From CAYWHE01 sp964458125 (GTDB lineage: Bacteria; Bacteroidota; Bacteroidia; AKYH767-A; OLB10), in NCBI GenBank assembly GCA_964458125.1, contig CAYWHE010000055.1:1-20206 (forward strand): a DNA stretch of 20,206 bases, given 5' to 3'. The position numbers and the translations under genes are program-made. The notes under the pieces are model-generated. The model did not search any database, had not been told where the DNA came from, and saw nothing but the letters and a program-made list of their open reading frames with translations. Numbering within the stretch: position 1 is the stretch's first letter; every line of letters starts with the position of its first letter. This document shows, in pieces, positions 1-7,540 of the stretch.

Positions 1-19
1 GAAAGTCGTAGTCGAATGA

Positions 20-76
20 ATCCCGTCTCGCCTCAGGCGAGACGGGATCGGTTCAGTACCCCGCTGCCTGCAGCGG
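20..76. repeat. Tandem palindromes (REP/BIME-like)
   Basis: Two hairpins stand side by side. Positions 20-48 form a perfect 13-bp stem with a 3-nt TCA loop, and 61-76 form a 7-bp stem (CCGCTGC/GCAGCGG) with a 2-nt loop. No T-run follows either one, so they do not look like intrinsic terminators. Strong GC-rich palindromes of this kind recur between genes in many Bacteroidota genomes. The similarity of TCCCG/CGGGA ends to the palindrome at 10895-10912 is suggestive only. Confidence 0.6.
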
Positions 77-210
77 AATCGGGATCCAGAGCTTGCCCCG
101 GGGTTCATACTCTTGATTTCCTAAACCTGTATGAAGATTCGGTTCCTGTTTCGTCCGTAACCCCGGCCTGATAACACCTGAATTAATGCAGAAACAGGGG
201 CGCAGATTAA

Positions 211-241
211 TTGGCTGGTGATCATTTAGGGGCTATCTTTG
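211..241 (+). promoter_or_regulatory. Bacteroidota-type promoter of mgtE
   Basis: A TATCTTTG -7 element (234-241) matches TAnnTTTG. A TTGG -33 element (211-214) lies 20 bases upstream between TTG and TA, the spacing expected for the Bacteroidota primary sigma factor. Transcription should begin near 247, leaving a leader of only about 10 nt before the ATG. There is no room for a Mg2+ riboswitch in that leader. Confidence 0.75.
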
Positions 242-255
242 CAGCGCGCTAAAAA

Positions 256-1635
256 ATGGAAAGGAAGAAAATCAACAACCGCATTCAGCATCTGTTGCAG
301 CGAAATGACAGGGTTGAGCTGCAAAAGGAATTTGCAGAGTGGATGCCCGTTGACCTGGCTGAACTCGTTGCCTCTTCACCAGAAGGCACATGGGCGATCA
401 TCTTTCATGCCCTGGACCGGGACAGGGCCATGCAGACTTTTGAACTGCTGGAGATAAACGATCAGCGGGAATTGCTGGATATCCTGCCGCACCGCCTGGT
501 GGCGCTGATTCTGAATGACATGTCGCCCGACAACCGAACGGCCCTGTTGGAGGAATTGCCGGGTGAGCTGATCAACAAGCACCTGAAGTACCTGACCCAG
601 AGTGAGCGAACGGTTGCCCTGAAACTGCTCGGTTATCCTGAGAACAGTATAGGCCGCCTGATGACGATTGATTACATTGCCATCAACCAGGAATGGACGG
701 TGAAGCAGGTGCTGGATTACATCCGTGAAAACGGGGAGTCCTCCGAAACGCTGAATGTATTTTATATTATTGACCAGCGAGGCAAACTGATCGATGACAT
801 ACGTGTACGGCAATTGTTATTGGCACCCCTGGACGAAAAGGTGAAGGACATCATGGACGGCAAATACATCGCCTTATCCGTAACTGATGATGAAGAGGTG
901 GCCATCAATGCCTTTAAAAAGCATAACCGGGTCGAAATGCCCGTTGTTGACACGCATGGCAACCTGCTCGGTATTGTCACCATTGACGATATCCTGCAAC
1001 TGGCTGAGGAGGAGGACACCGAGGACATTCAAAAGCTGGCCGCAGTGGAGGCGTTTGAAGAACCCTATATGGATGTGCCGATCCGGCTGATGGTTCGAAA
1101 AAGGGCTGTCTGGCTGATTGTGCTTTTTATCGGTGAGATGCTGACGGCTACAGCGATGAGTTATTTTGAGGATGAAATAGCGCGGGCCGTGGTACTTGCT
1201 CTGTTTGTTCCCCTGATTGTTTCCAGCGGGGGAAATTCCGGTTCCCAGGCCGCCACCCTCATTATCCGGGCCATGTCACTTGGGGAAGTCAAAATCCAGG
1301 ACTGGTGGCGCATTGTCAAACGGGAGGTGGTCTCGGGATTTTTCCTGGGTCTGTTGCTGGGAATATTGGGATTCAGCCGGGTGGCCATCTGGTCATCCTT
1401 CACCGGTATTTACGGTCCGCATTGGTTCCTGGTGGCGTTAACAGTTGGGTTTTCCCTGGTGGGTGTCGTCATGTGGGGTACTCTCATGGGGTCCATGCTC
1501 CCGCTTATCCTGAAGCGTCTCGGAGCAGACCCTGCAGCTTCCTCCACGCCTTTTGTGGCCACGCTCGTGGACGTCACCGGGCTGGTCATTTATTTTAGTA
1601 TAGCGGTATTGTTGCTGACCGGAACGTTGCTGTAA
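256..1635 (+). CDS. mgtE: Magnesium transporter MgtE
   Basis: 459-residue Mg2+ channel of the MgtE/SLC41 family, in the inner membrane. Domains in order: a helical superhelical N domain (about 1-130), two CBS domains (about 135-195 and 198-252) that sense cytosolic Mg2+, a connecting plug helix, and five membrane segments from about 283 to the end. The pore signature PLIVSSGGNSGSQ (319-331) and the later DPAASSTPF plus LVDVTG (Asp439 region, the ion-binding site in the family) are all present. Length is typical. The ATG at 256 follows the promoter closely; a Shine-Dalgarno is not evident. It is transcribed towards rodA, the two genes converging across the sequence gap. Confidence 0.95.
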   Translation: MERKKINNRIQHLLQRNDRVELQKEFAEWMPVDLAELVASSPEGTWAIIFHALDRDRAMQTFELLEINDQRELLDILPHRLVALILNDMSPDNRTALLEELPGELINKHLKYLTQSERTVALKLLGYPENSIGRLMTIDYIAINQEWTVKQVLDYIRENGESSETLNVFYIIDQRGKLIDDIRVRQLLLAPLDEKVKDIMDGKYIALSVTDDEEVAINAFKKHNRVEMPVVDTHGNLLGIVTIDDILQLAEEEDTEDIQKLAAVEAFEEPYMDVPIRLMVRKRAVWLIVLFIGEMLTATAMSYFEDEIARAVVLALFVPLIVSSGGNSGSQAATLIIRAMSLGEVKIQDWWRIVKREVVSGFFLGLLLGILGFSRVAIWSSFTGIYGPHWFLVALTVGFSLVGVVMWGTLMGSMLPLILKRLGADPAASSTPFVATLVDVTGLVIYFSIAVLLLTGTLL

Positions 1636-1725
1636 AACCGTTGCTGCTGAATGCATCATTCCCTATCCATTTCAGTCTGAACGATTGGTTTTTTACGGTG
1701 TACCCGAAGCGCTTCCCATTTCTTT

Positions 1726-3099
1726 TCATACAGCAACAGCCTCCTTTTNNNNNNNNNNNNNNNNNNNNNNNNNNNNNNNNNNNNNNNNNNNNNNNNNNNN
1801 NNNNNNNNNNNNNNNNNNNNNNNNNNNNNNNNNNNNNNNNNNNNNNNNGATATACATCCGGTAACTATCCAGCTTGATCAGGATGAAGAGCAGGACGGTG
1901 AATGACCACAGGGAAGAACCGCCATAGCTGAAAAAGGGCAGGGGAATTCCGATAACGGGCATAAGGCCTATGGTCATGCCGATGTTCACCATCACATGAA
2001 AAAACAGGATCGAGGCTACGCCATAGGCATAGATGCGGGTATACTGGGATTTCTGGCGTTCGGCAATAAACACGATCCGGTACAGCAACAACAGGAAGAG
2101 GCCGATTACCACTGCGCTGCCGGCAAAGCCCCATTCTTCACCAACGGTGCAGAATATGAAATCAGTGCTTTGTTCAGGAACAAAATCAAATTTAGTCTGG
2201 GTGCCGTGAAGGTAGCCCTTTCCCTTCAGCCCGCCTGAACCGATGGCGATCAGGCTCTGGTTGACATTGTAACCGGCCCCTTTCAGGTCGGTTTCCTTAC
2301 CTAACAATACCTCTATACGCTTTTTCTGATGCGGTTCCAGCACGTGCATGAAGACGTAATCCACGCTGAAAATAACGGCCGTGCAAACGAGGAACCCGGC
2401 GATCACGGGAACCAGCATTTTCCTGTTCCGGAAAACCAGCAGGAGCAGCCCTGCCAACAGGGAGATGGCAATCAGCAGGATGGATTTTTTCACCAGCAGG
2501 GTAAGGATGAAGAGCGTGACGGCTGCAAAGCCCAGCAGGAAAAGGTTGCCCGACAAGCCTTCCCGGTAAAGGACGATACTGAAGGCAAAAAACACCAGGG
2601 CCACGCCGGTTTCATTTTCCGCCAGGATCAGCAACATGGGCAGGAGGATGATGCCGAAGCAGGACAGTTTGGTACGTATGTCCGAGAACCGGATGCCCAG
2701 CGTACTCAGGTATTTGGCCAGGGCCATATTGGTGGCAAACTTCGCGAATTCGGCAGGTTGAATGCCAAACTCCCCGATCCGGAACCAGGATTTGCTTCCG
2801 GCTACATCGTGGCCCAGGAAGAATACGGCCACGAGGCTCAGTATGCTCAGGCCATAAAATAAATAGGAGAAAGCAGCATAAAACTTTCCATCCAGCACCA
2901 GCACAATGGCTGCAATGACGACGGCGGTGATGATCCAGATCATCTGTTTGCCATACTTCTGACTCAGGTCAAAAATGCTCTGATGCTCATCATTGTATAC
3001 GGCAGAATAAATGTTCAGCCAGCCGGCCATCACCATGATCAGGTAAAGGATAACCGTCAGCCAGTCCAGGTTTTCGAATATGCTTTTTTGCCTGCGCAT
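1726..3099 (-). CDS. rodA: SEDS glycosyltransferase RodA (3' end crosses N gap)
   Basis: Peptidoglycan polymerase of the SEDS family; it polymerises lipid II together with the PBP2 encoded just upstream, in the cell-elongation complex. About ten hydrophobic segments are visible. Conserved SEDS motifs include GSKSWFRIG...QPAEFAK (101-120), the extracellular-loop motif FVPEQSTDFIF whose Asp313 corresponds to the catalytic Asp of the family, and FFSYGGSSLWSF (389-400). 417 residues are readable before the 100-N gap. The stop at 1726 is in frame only if the gap really is a multiple of three and 100 nt long, so the C-terminus is unreliable. The start lies 7 nt after the mrdA stop, implying co-transcription. 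Confidence 0.9.
   Translation of the reverse strand: MRRQKSIFENLDWLTVILYLIMVMAGWLNIYSAVYNDEHQSIFDLSQKYGKQMIWIITAVVIAAIVLVLDGKFYAAFSYLFYGLSILSLVAVFFLGHDVAGSKSWFRIGEFGIQPAEFAKFATNMALAKYLSTLGIRFSDIRTKLSCFGIILLPMLLILAENETGVALVFFAFSIVLYREGLSGNLFLLGFAAVTLFILTLLVKKSILLIAISLLAGLLLLVFRNRKMLVPVIAGFLVCTAVIFSVDYVFMHVLEPHQKKRIEVLLGKETDLKGAGYNVNQSLIAIGSGGLKGKGYLHGTQTKFDFVPEQSTDFIFCTVGEEWGFAGSAVVIGLFLLLLYRIVFIAERQKSQYTRIYAYGVASILFFHVMVNIGMTIGLMPVIGIPLPFFSYGGSSLWSFTVLLFILIKLDSYRMYIXXXXXXXXXXXXXXXXXXXXXXXXXXXXXXXXXXKEAVAV
1749..1848. other. Assembly gap of 100 N
   Basis: A run of exactly 100 unknown bases, the conventional placeholder for a scaffold join of unknown size. It interrupts the 3' end of rodA. Anything between rodA and mgtE could be missing here. 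Confidence 0.97.
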
Positions 3100-3106
3100 C
3101 GTTTAA

Positions 3107-4951
3107 TTATTCTTCATCCTGTTTTTCGTGTACGTCGCCGGGGGATGGAAGTATAACCGCGTCCAGCATTTTCTTTTCCAGTTCCGGCCGGGAAATGGAA
3201 TCACGTAAATACTTCTCCACCATCAGCGAAGCAATGGGCGCAGCAAACCAGGCTCCCTGTCCGGCATTTTCCACGAGTACCGCAACGGCAATTCTGGGAT
3301 TTTCACGAGGTGCGAAGCAGAAAAATACAGAGTGATTTTTCCCGTGAGGATTTTGGGCAGTTCCTGTTTTCCCGCACATGATGAGGCCGTTAATGCGGGA
3401 AGACCTGGCGGTTCCGGCCTCGAATACCAGCTGCATGCCGTCCTGAATCACCGTAAACCAGGACGTATCAACCAGCGTATAGTTTTTCTGCTTGTAAATT
3501 TCCGGCAGGTAATGCTTCACCCCGATCGTCTTGACCACATGCGGGACGTAATAGTAACCCTTATTGGCGACGATGCTGGACACGTTGGCCATCTGCAGCG
3601 GGGTGATGCCCAGTTCGCCCTGACCGATGGCCAGGGAAATAATGGTAGACGATTTCCATCGTCCCTTACCAAAGAACTTATCGTAGTAGGCCACCGACGG
3701 TACATTTCCGCGGAGTTCATGCGGCATGTCCACGTTGATTTTTTTTCCGACACCGAAACTGAGCACATAGTTCCGCCAGGCGTCATAGGCTTTTTCTGTA
3801 TTGCCGTAGAAACGGTTGTCAATGGCGGCCCGGAAGGTCTGGCAATAAAAGGCATTGCAGGAGGTGGCAATGGCTCCTCTGATCTGGAGCGGGGAGGAAT
3901 GCGCGTGGCAGTGTACGAAAATATTGCCCACGCGGTAACCGCCTGCGCAGCCAAAGGCAGTGAGTGGCGTGATCACTTTTTCCTGCAGGCCGATGAGTGA
4001 GTTGATGATTTTGAATGTTGAGCCGGGCGGGTAATAAGCCATCATGGCCCTGTTGAAAAGCGGTTTGGAGGGATCCATCAGCAGCTTTCCGTAATTCCCG
4101 GAACGGATGCGGCCCACCAGCAGGTTCGGATCGTAAGCAGGGCTGTTTACCATGGCCAGGATTTCACCCGATGACGGATCTATGGCAACGGCACTTCCGA
4201 TTTTATTCTGCAGCAGTTTTTCGGCATACTGCTGCAAACCGGCATCCAGCGACAGGGTAAGGTTATCGCCGGCGATGGCCAGCGTATCGTATTTGCCGTC
4301 TTCAAAGCGGCCTTTTTCACGGTTGAACACATCCACCAGCACATAGCGCACCCCCCTTCTTCCCCGCAGCTCCTTTTCATAGGACTGTTCAATGCCGCTG
4401 ATGCCAATGTAATCACCCTGGATGTAATAGGGATTTTTTTCCACCACACGTTCATCCACCTCACCCAGATAGCCCAGCAGGTGTGCCGCACTCCTGTATG
4501 GGTACATCCGGATGCTGCGCGGCTGCACATAGAAGCCGTTGTACTTGTAAAGTTTTTCCTGAAGGGCGGCATAGGTTTCGGCCGAAAGCTGCTTTTCAAA
4601 AACGGAGCTCTTGTACGGAGAGTATTGTCTGGCCCTGTTGAATTTTTTTATAAAGTCCTCTTTCGTAATCCCTATCAGGGAGCAGAATTCCGCCGTATCC
4701 ACTTTTTTTACTTCGCGCGGAGTGACCATGAGGTCGTAAACAGCTTCGTTGTATACCAGTATTTTTCCATTCCGGTCAAAAATGAGCCCGCGGGAGGGGT
4801 AATCGATTAAAGGCCGGAGTACATTGCTGCTGGCGGATAGTTTATACCGGTCCTGCATGACCTGGATGTAAAAGAGCCGGGAAAGGAAGATCAGTGCCAC
4901 CAGGGTAAAAATACCCAGGATAATCCAACGCTGCCCGGCATCACGGTTCAT
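3107..4951 (-). CDS. mrdA: Penicillin-binding protein 2, elongation transpeptidase
   Basis: 614-residue class B PBP that cross-links peptidoglycan during side-wall growth and activates RodA. It has one N-terminal membrane anchor (about 9-29), a pedestal/dimerisation domain (about 45-200) and a transpeptidase domain with all three motifs: STFK (catalytic Ser311, Lys314), SCN (364-366) and KTG (528-530). An open frame extends 57 codons further upstream (to 5122), but that part only overlaps mreD and encodes nothing PBP-like. The ATG at 4951 overlaps the mreD stop as ATGA and has AAGGAA just upstream, so I chose it. Fourth of five shape genes in the operon. Confidence 0.95.
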   Translation of the reverse strand: MNRDAGQRWIILGIFTLVALIFLSRLFYIQVMQDRYKLSASSNVLRPLIDYPSRGLIFDRNGKILVYNEAVYDLMVTPREVKKVDTAEFCSLIGITKEDFIKKFNRARQYSPYKSSVFEKQLSAETYAALQEKLYKYNGFYVQPRSIRMYPYRSAAHLLGYLGEVDERVVEKNPYYIQGDYIGISGIEQSYEKELRGRRGVRYVLVDVFNREKGRFEDGKYDTLAIAGDNLTLSLDAGLQQYAEKLLQNKIGSAVAIDPSSGEILAMVNSPAYDPNLLVGRIRSGNYGKLLMDPSKPLFNRAMMAYYPPGSTFKIINSLIGLQEKVITPLTAFGCAGGYRVGNIFVHCHAHSSPLQIRGAIATSCNAFYCQTFRAAIDNRFYGNTEKAYDAWRNYVLSFGVGKKINVDMPHELRGNVPSVAYYDKFFGKGRWKSSTIISLAIGQGELGITPLQMANVSSIVANKGYYYVPHVVKTIGVKHYLPEIYKQKNYTLVDTSWFTVIQDGMQLVFEAGTARSSRINGLIMCGKTGTAQNPHGKNHSVFFCFAPRENPRIAVAVLVENAGQGAWFAAPIASLMVEKYLRDSISRPELEKKMLDAVILPSPGDVHEKQDEE

Positions 4952-5466
4952 CGTTCCTTGCCCTGCTTGACGAATAAAAACTGGCTCAGGATCACCATGG
5001 ATAAGGTGGCGAGACTGCTGGCCAGCACGCGTAAAAAGGTGATGAAGAATTCGCTCAGCCTGAACACTTCGAGGTAGAACAGCATCAGGTGATGCAACAG
5101 GATTAAAATGCCGGCGTACCATAGGAACCAGTTGAAGGAGATGGCCCGCACCGAAGGGGTGGCCTCCGCTTCATAACCTTCCCGGGGAGCCATGAACCGC
5201 AGCACGGCCGGCCGGCAAAAAGCCATAAAAACACAGGCTGCCGCATGCATGCCCATGGTGTCGGAGAAGATGTCTATGGTCAGGCCGGTCAGAAAGGCCA
5301 GGCCCAGCAGGAGGATACGCTGCATCTTCACCGGCATCATCAGGATAAAAAGCACGTAGAGATAAGGATTGATAAATCCACTGAGTTGAATATTGTTCAG
5401 CACGATAATCTGAAGGAGCACCAGGATTATAAACCGGATGAGCAGTTTGATGACTTCATTGAGCAT
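4948..5466 (-). CDS. mreD: Rod shape-determining protein MreD
   Basis: 172-residue integral membrane protein with about five hydrophobic segments, the usual size and topology of MreD. It links MreC and the cytoskeletal MreB to the elongation synthases. Sequence conservation in MreD is low everywhere; the call rests on topology plus exact position between mreC and mrdA. The ATG at 5466 lies inside the end of mreC (11-bp overlap), and its stop overlaps the mrdA start by 4 bp, so translation is probably coupled on both sides. Confidence 0.9.
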   Translation of the reverse strand: MLNEVIKLLIRFIILVLLQIIVLNNIQLSGFINPYLYVLFILMMPVKMQRILLLGLAFLTGLTIDIFSDTMGMHAAACVFMAFCRPAVLRFMAPREGYEAEATPSVRAISFNWFLWYAGILILLHHLMLFYLEVFRLSEFFITFLRVLASSLATLSMVILSQFLFVKQGKER

Positions 5467-6295
5467 GTTGCTGGCTTATTGGCTGTTCGAGCAGGCGCTG
5501 TTCCTTTTTAAATACGTTGTTGACAATGTAAACGAATGACAGGCTCCGGAAATCACAAGCCAGCGCTACCCGGATGGTATAAAAACTTTCTCCGGGCTTC
5601 ACATAATAATCTTTTACCGTCCCCACCAGGATGTCGCGGGGAAAAATAGTGGAATAACTGGTGGTCACGAGCGAGTCGCCTTTCGCTATGCGTGTGCTGG
5701 TGGTGATTTGCCGTAACGTGCCTTCGGTGGGGCTGGTGCCATCCCATTCGAGCGATCCGAAGAAGTTATTTTTCTTAAGACGGGTGCTGATCCGTGTGTC
5801 CTTATGAAGGAGGGACATCACGGTGCAGAAATGCGGGGAAACATCCTTGACGATTCCGATCACGCCACTGCTGGCCACCACGCCCATTTCAGGCTCAATA
5901 CCGTGAACCGAACCCTTGTCGAGTGTCAGGTAGTTGTTCCTGCGGTTCACCGAATTGTTGATCACGCGGGCGGTGATATAGGTGTATTGCTGCCGGAGAA
6001 CGGTATCGTGGACGCTGACCTCCTCACGGCTGTTATTGTAAAAAGCGTCCGGCAAACGGCTTCGAAGCTGGGCATTTTCCCTGGCCAGGCTTTCATTGTT
6101 TGTTTTCAGGTGAATGTATTCCCTGACGTAATTAACGCTCTCGTATATATTGGCCGTTAATTTATTGGCTGAATTGAGGACGGAGGCGTTATGGAAATTA
6201 TTGTTCCGGACAAGCAGATAAAACGACAGGCCCTCGAGGAGCAAAAATGAAATCAGGAAATTATTCCGCCACAATAAAAGGAATAAACTTCGCAT
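5456..6295 (-). CDS. mreC: Rod shape-determining protein MreC
   Basis: 279-residue periplasmic scaffold of the elongasome. A short cytoplasmic tail and one membrane segment (about 10-30) are followed by a coiled coil with ENAQLRSRL (about 70-80). Then comes the double beta-barrel core, recognisable by NNYLTLDKGSVHGIEPEMGV, then GVIGIVKDVSPHFCTVMSL and the late GDSLVTTSYSTIFP region. The C-terminal tail is short and rich in Gln. MreC contacts PBP2 and activates the PBP2-RodA pair. It starts 95 nt after the mreB stop and overlaps mreD by 11 bp. Confidence 0.94.
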   Translation of the reverse strand: MRSLFLLLWRNNFLISFLLLEGLSFYLLVRNNNFHNASVLNSANKLTANIYESVNYVREYIHLKTNNESLARENAQLRSRLPDAFYNNSREEVSVHDTVLRQQYTYITARVINNSVNRRNNYLTLDKGSVHGIEPEMGVVASSGVIGIVKDVSPHFCTVMSLLHKDTRISTRLKKNNFFGSLEWDGTSPTEGTLRQITTSTRIAKGDSLVTTSYSTIFPRDILVGTVKDYYVKPGESFYTIRVALACDFRSLSFVYIVNNVFKKEQRLLEQPISQQHAQ

Positions 6296-6308
6296 CCGGG
6301 GCTATGGC

Positions 6309-6325
6309 GCTGACTGCAGGTCAGC
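6309..6325 (-). other. Small hairpin between mreB and mreC
   Basis: GCTGAC-TGCAG-GTCAGC gives a 6-bp stem with a 5-nt loop in the 95-nt spacer between mreB and mreC. There is no T-run, so it is not a classical terminator. It could be an mRNA processing or attenuation structure setting MreB above MreC/D, but this is inference. Confidence 0.35.
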
Positions 6326-6390
6326 AGGTTAATGGTTTCAGGTCACAGGAGGGCAGGTTGAGGTCCCGCCTGCTGGTAATCGTTTGCCGG

Positions 6391-7413
6391 TTAAGGAATG
6401 AGGAACTTGAACCGGTCAATGTTTTTAAGGGCGATGCCGGTTCCCCTGACCACGGCCCGGAGCGGATCCTCAGCCACGTGCACGGGCAGTTTGGTTTTAA
6501 TGGAGAACCGTTTGTCCAGACCCCGCAGCAGGGCGCCGCCGCCGGTGAGGTAGATTCCGGTCCGGTAAATATCGGCCGACAACTCCGGCGGGGTGGTCTC
6601 CAGGGCCTTCAGGATGGCCTCTTCGATTTTGGATATGGATTTATCCAGTGCATGGGCAATTTCCGAGTAGGAAACGGTAATTTCTTTCGGGATCCCCGTC
6701 ATCAGGTCCCGGCCATGAACGGCAAAATCGGGAGGAGGATTTTCCAGTTCCGGCAGGGCCGACCCTACTTCGATTTTAATGCGTTCCGCCGAGCGTTCAC
6801 CGATGAGGATGTTATGCTGCCGGCGCATATAATCCCAGATATCCGTGGTGAATCCGTCACCGGCCACCCGGATACTCTGGTCGCATACAATACCTCCAAG
6901 GGCAATGACAGCAATTTCACTGGTGCCGCCCCCGATATCAATAATCATGTTGCCCATGGGTTCTTCCACATCAATGCCGATACCAATGGCAGCAGCCATG
7001 GGTTCATGGATGAGGTAAACCTCTTTGGCGCCTGCATGTTCAGCGGAGTCGCGAACGGCCCTTTTTTCCACCTCGGTGATGCCGGAAGGGATACAGATAA
7101 CCATTTTCAGGGAAGGGGTGAACAGTTTTTTGCCCGGGTTGATCATGCGGATCATCCCTTTGATCATGTGTTCGGCGGCTTCAAAGTCGGCAATAACGCC
7201 ATCCTTCAGGGGTCTTACCGTTTTGATGTTTTCATGCGTCTTCCCATGCATCATCATGGCCTGCTTTCCAACAGCCAGCACTTTTCCGCTCATACGGTCA
7301 ATGGCCACAATGGAGGGTTCGTCTACCACAACCTTGTCATTGGCGATAATCAGGGTGTTGGCCGTTCCCAGGTCAATGGCAATTTCCTGGGTGAGAAAGT
7401 CAAAGAGTCCCAT
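6391..7413 (-). CDS. mreB: Actin-like cytoskeletal protein MreB
   Basis: 340-residue bacterial actin that polymerises under the inner membrane and directs side-wall synthesis. Nucleotide-binding motifs are visible: phosphate 1 loop IAIDLGTANTL near the N-terminus, the phosphate 2 loop region MIIDIGGGTSEIAVI, the HEPMAAAIGIG helix, and the adenosine motif YLTGGGALLRGLD. I start at the ATG at 7413 (MGLFDF), which matches the usual MreB N-terminus and size. An in-frame ATG at 7491 would add 26 basic, Ser/Thr/Lys-rich residues not typical of MreB. No TAnnTTTG element is seen in the spacer from purH, so read-through from the purH promoter is likely. Confidence 0.95.
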   Translation of the reverse strand: MGLFDFLTQEIAIDLGTANTLIIANDKVVVDEPSIVAIDRMSGKVLAVGKQAMMMHGKTHENIKTVRPLKDGVIADFEAAEHMIKGMIRMINPGKKLFTPSLKMVICIPSGITEVEKRAVRDSAEHAGAKEVYLIHEPMAAAIGIGIDVEEPMGNMIIDIGGGTSEIAVIALGGIVCDQSIRVAGDGFTTDIWDYMRRQHNILIGERSAERIKIEVGSALPELENPPPDFAVHGRDLMTGIPKEITVSYSEIAHALDKSISKIEEAILKALETTPPELSADIYRTGIYLTGGGALLRGLDKRFSIKTKLPVHVAEDPLRAVVRGTGIALKNIDRFKFLIP

Positions 7414-7540
7414 TTTTTTGGATTTGGCTTTTGTTGATTTGATTGATTCGTTCAGGTAGGCCGGAACAACGGATGCAGTGGCTGGCTTCATGACTATGGG
7501 TCAGTTTAGGTTCAACAGTTCCGGGCATTTTGTTTTTTTT

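Noticed and set aside
2329..2862. 177-codon + strand ORF inside rodA
   Set aside because: It is antisense to a well-supported SEDS protein; the Gln/Glu/Gly-rich product reflects the opposite strand's codons for hydrophobic residues.
4952..5122. 57-codon N-terminal extension of PBP2
   Set aside because: It overlaps mreD in another frame, has no membrane or PBP features, and the ATG at 4951 is coupled to the mreD stop.
6247..7437. 396-codon + strand ORF across mreB
   Set aside because: Antisense shadow of mreB; no known domain, and the MreB motifs on the other strand are unambiguous.
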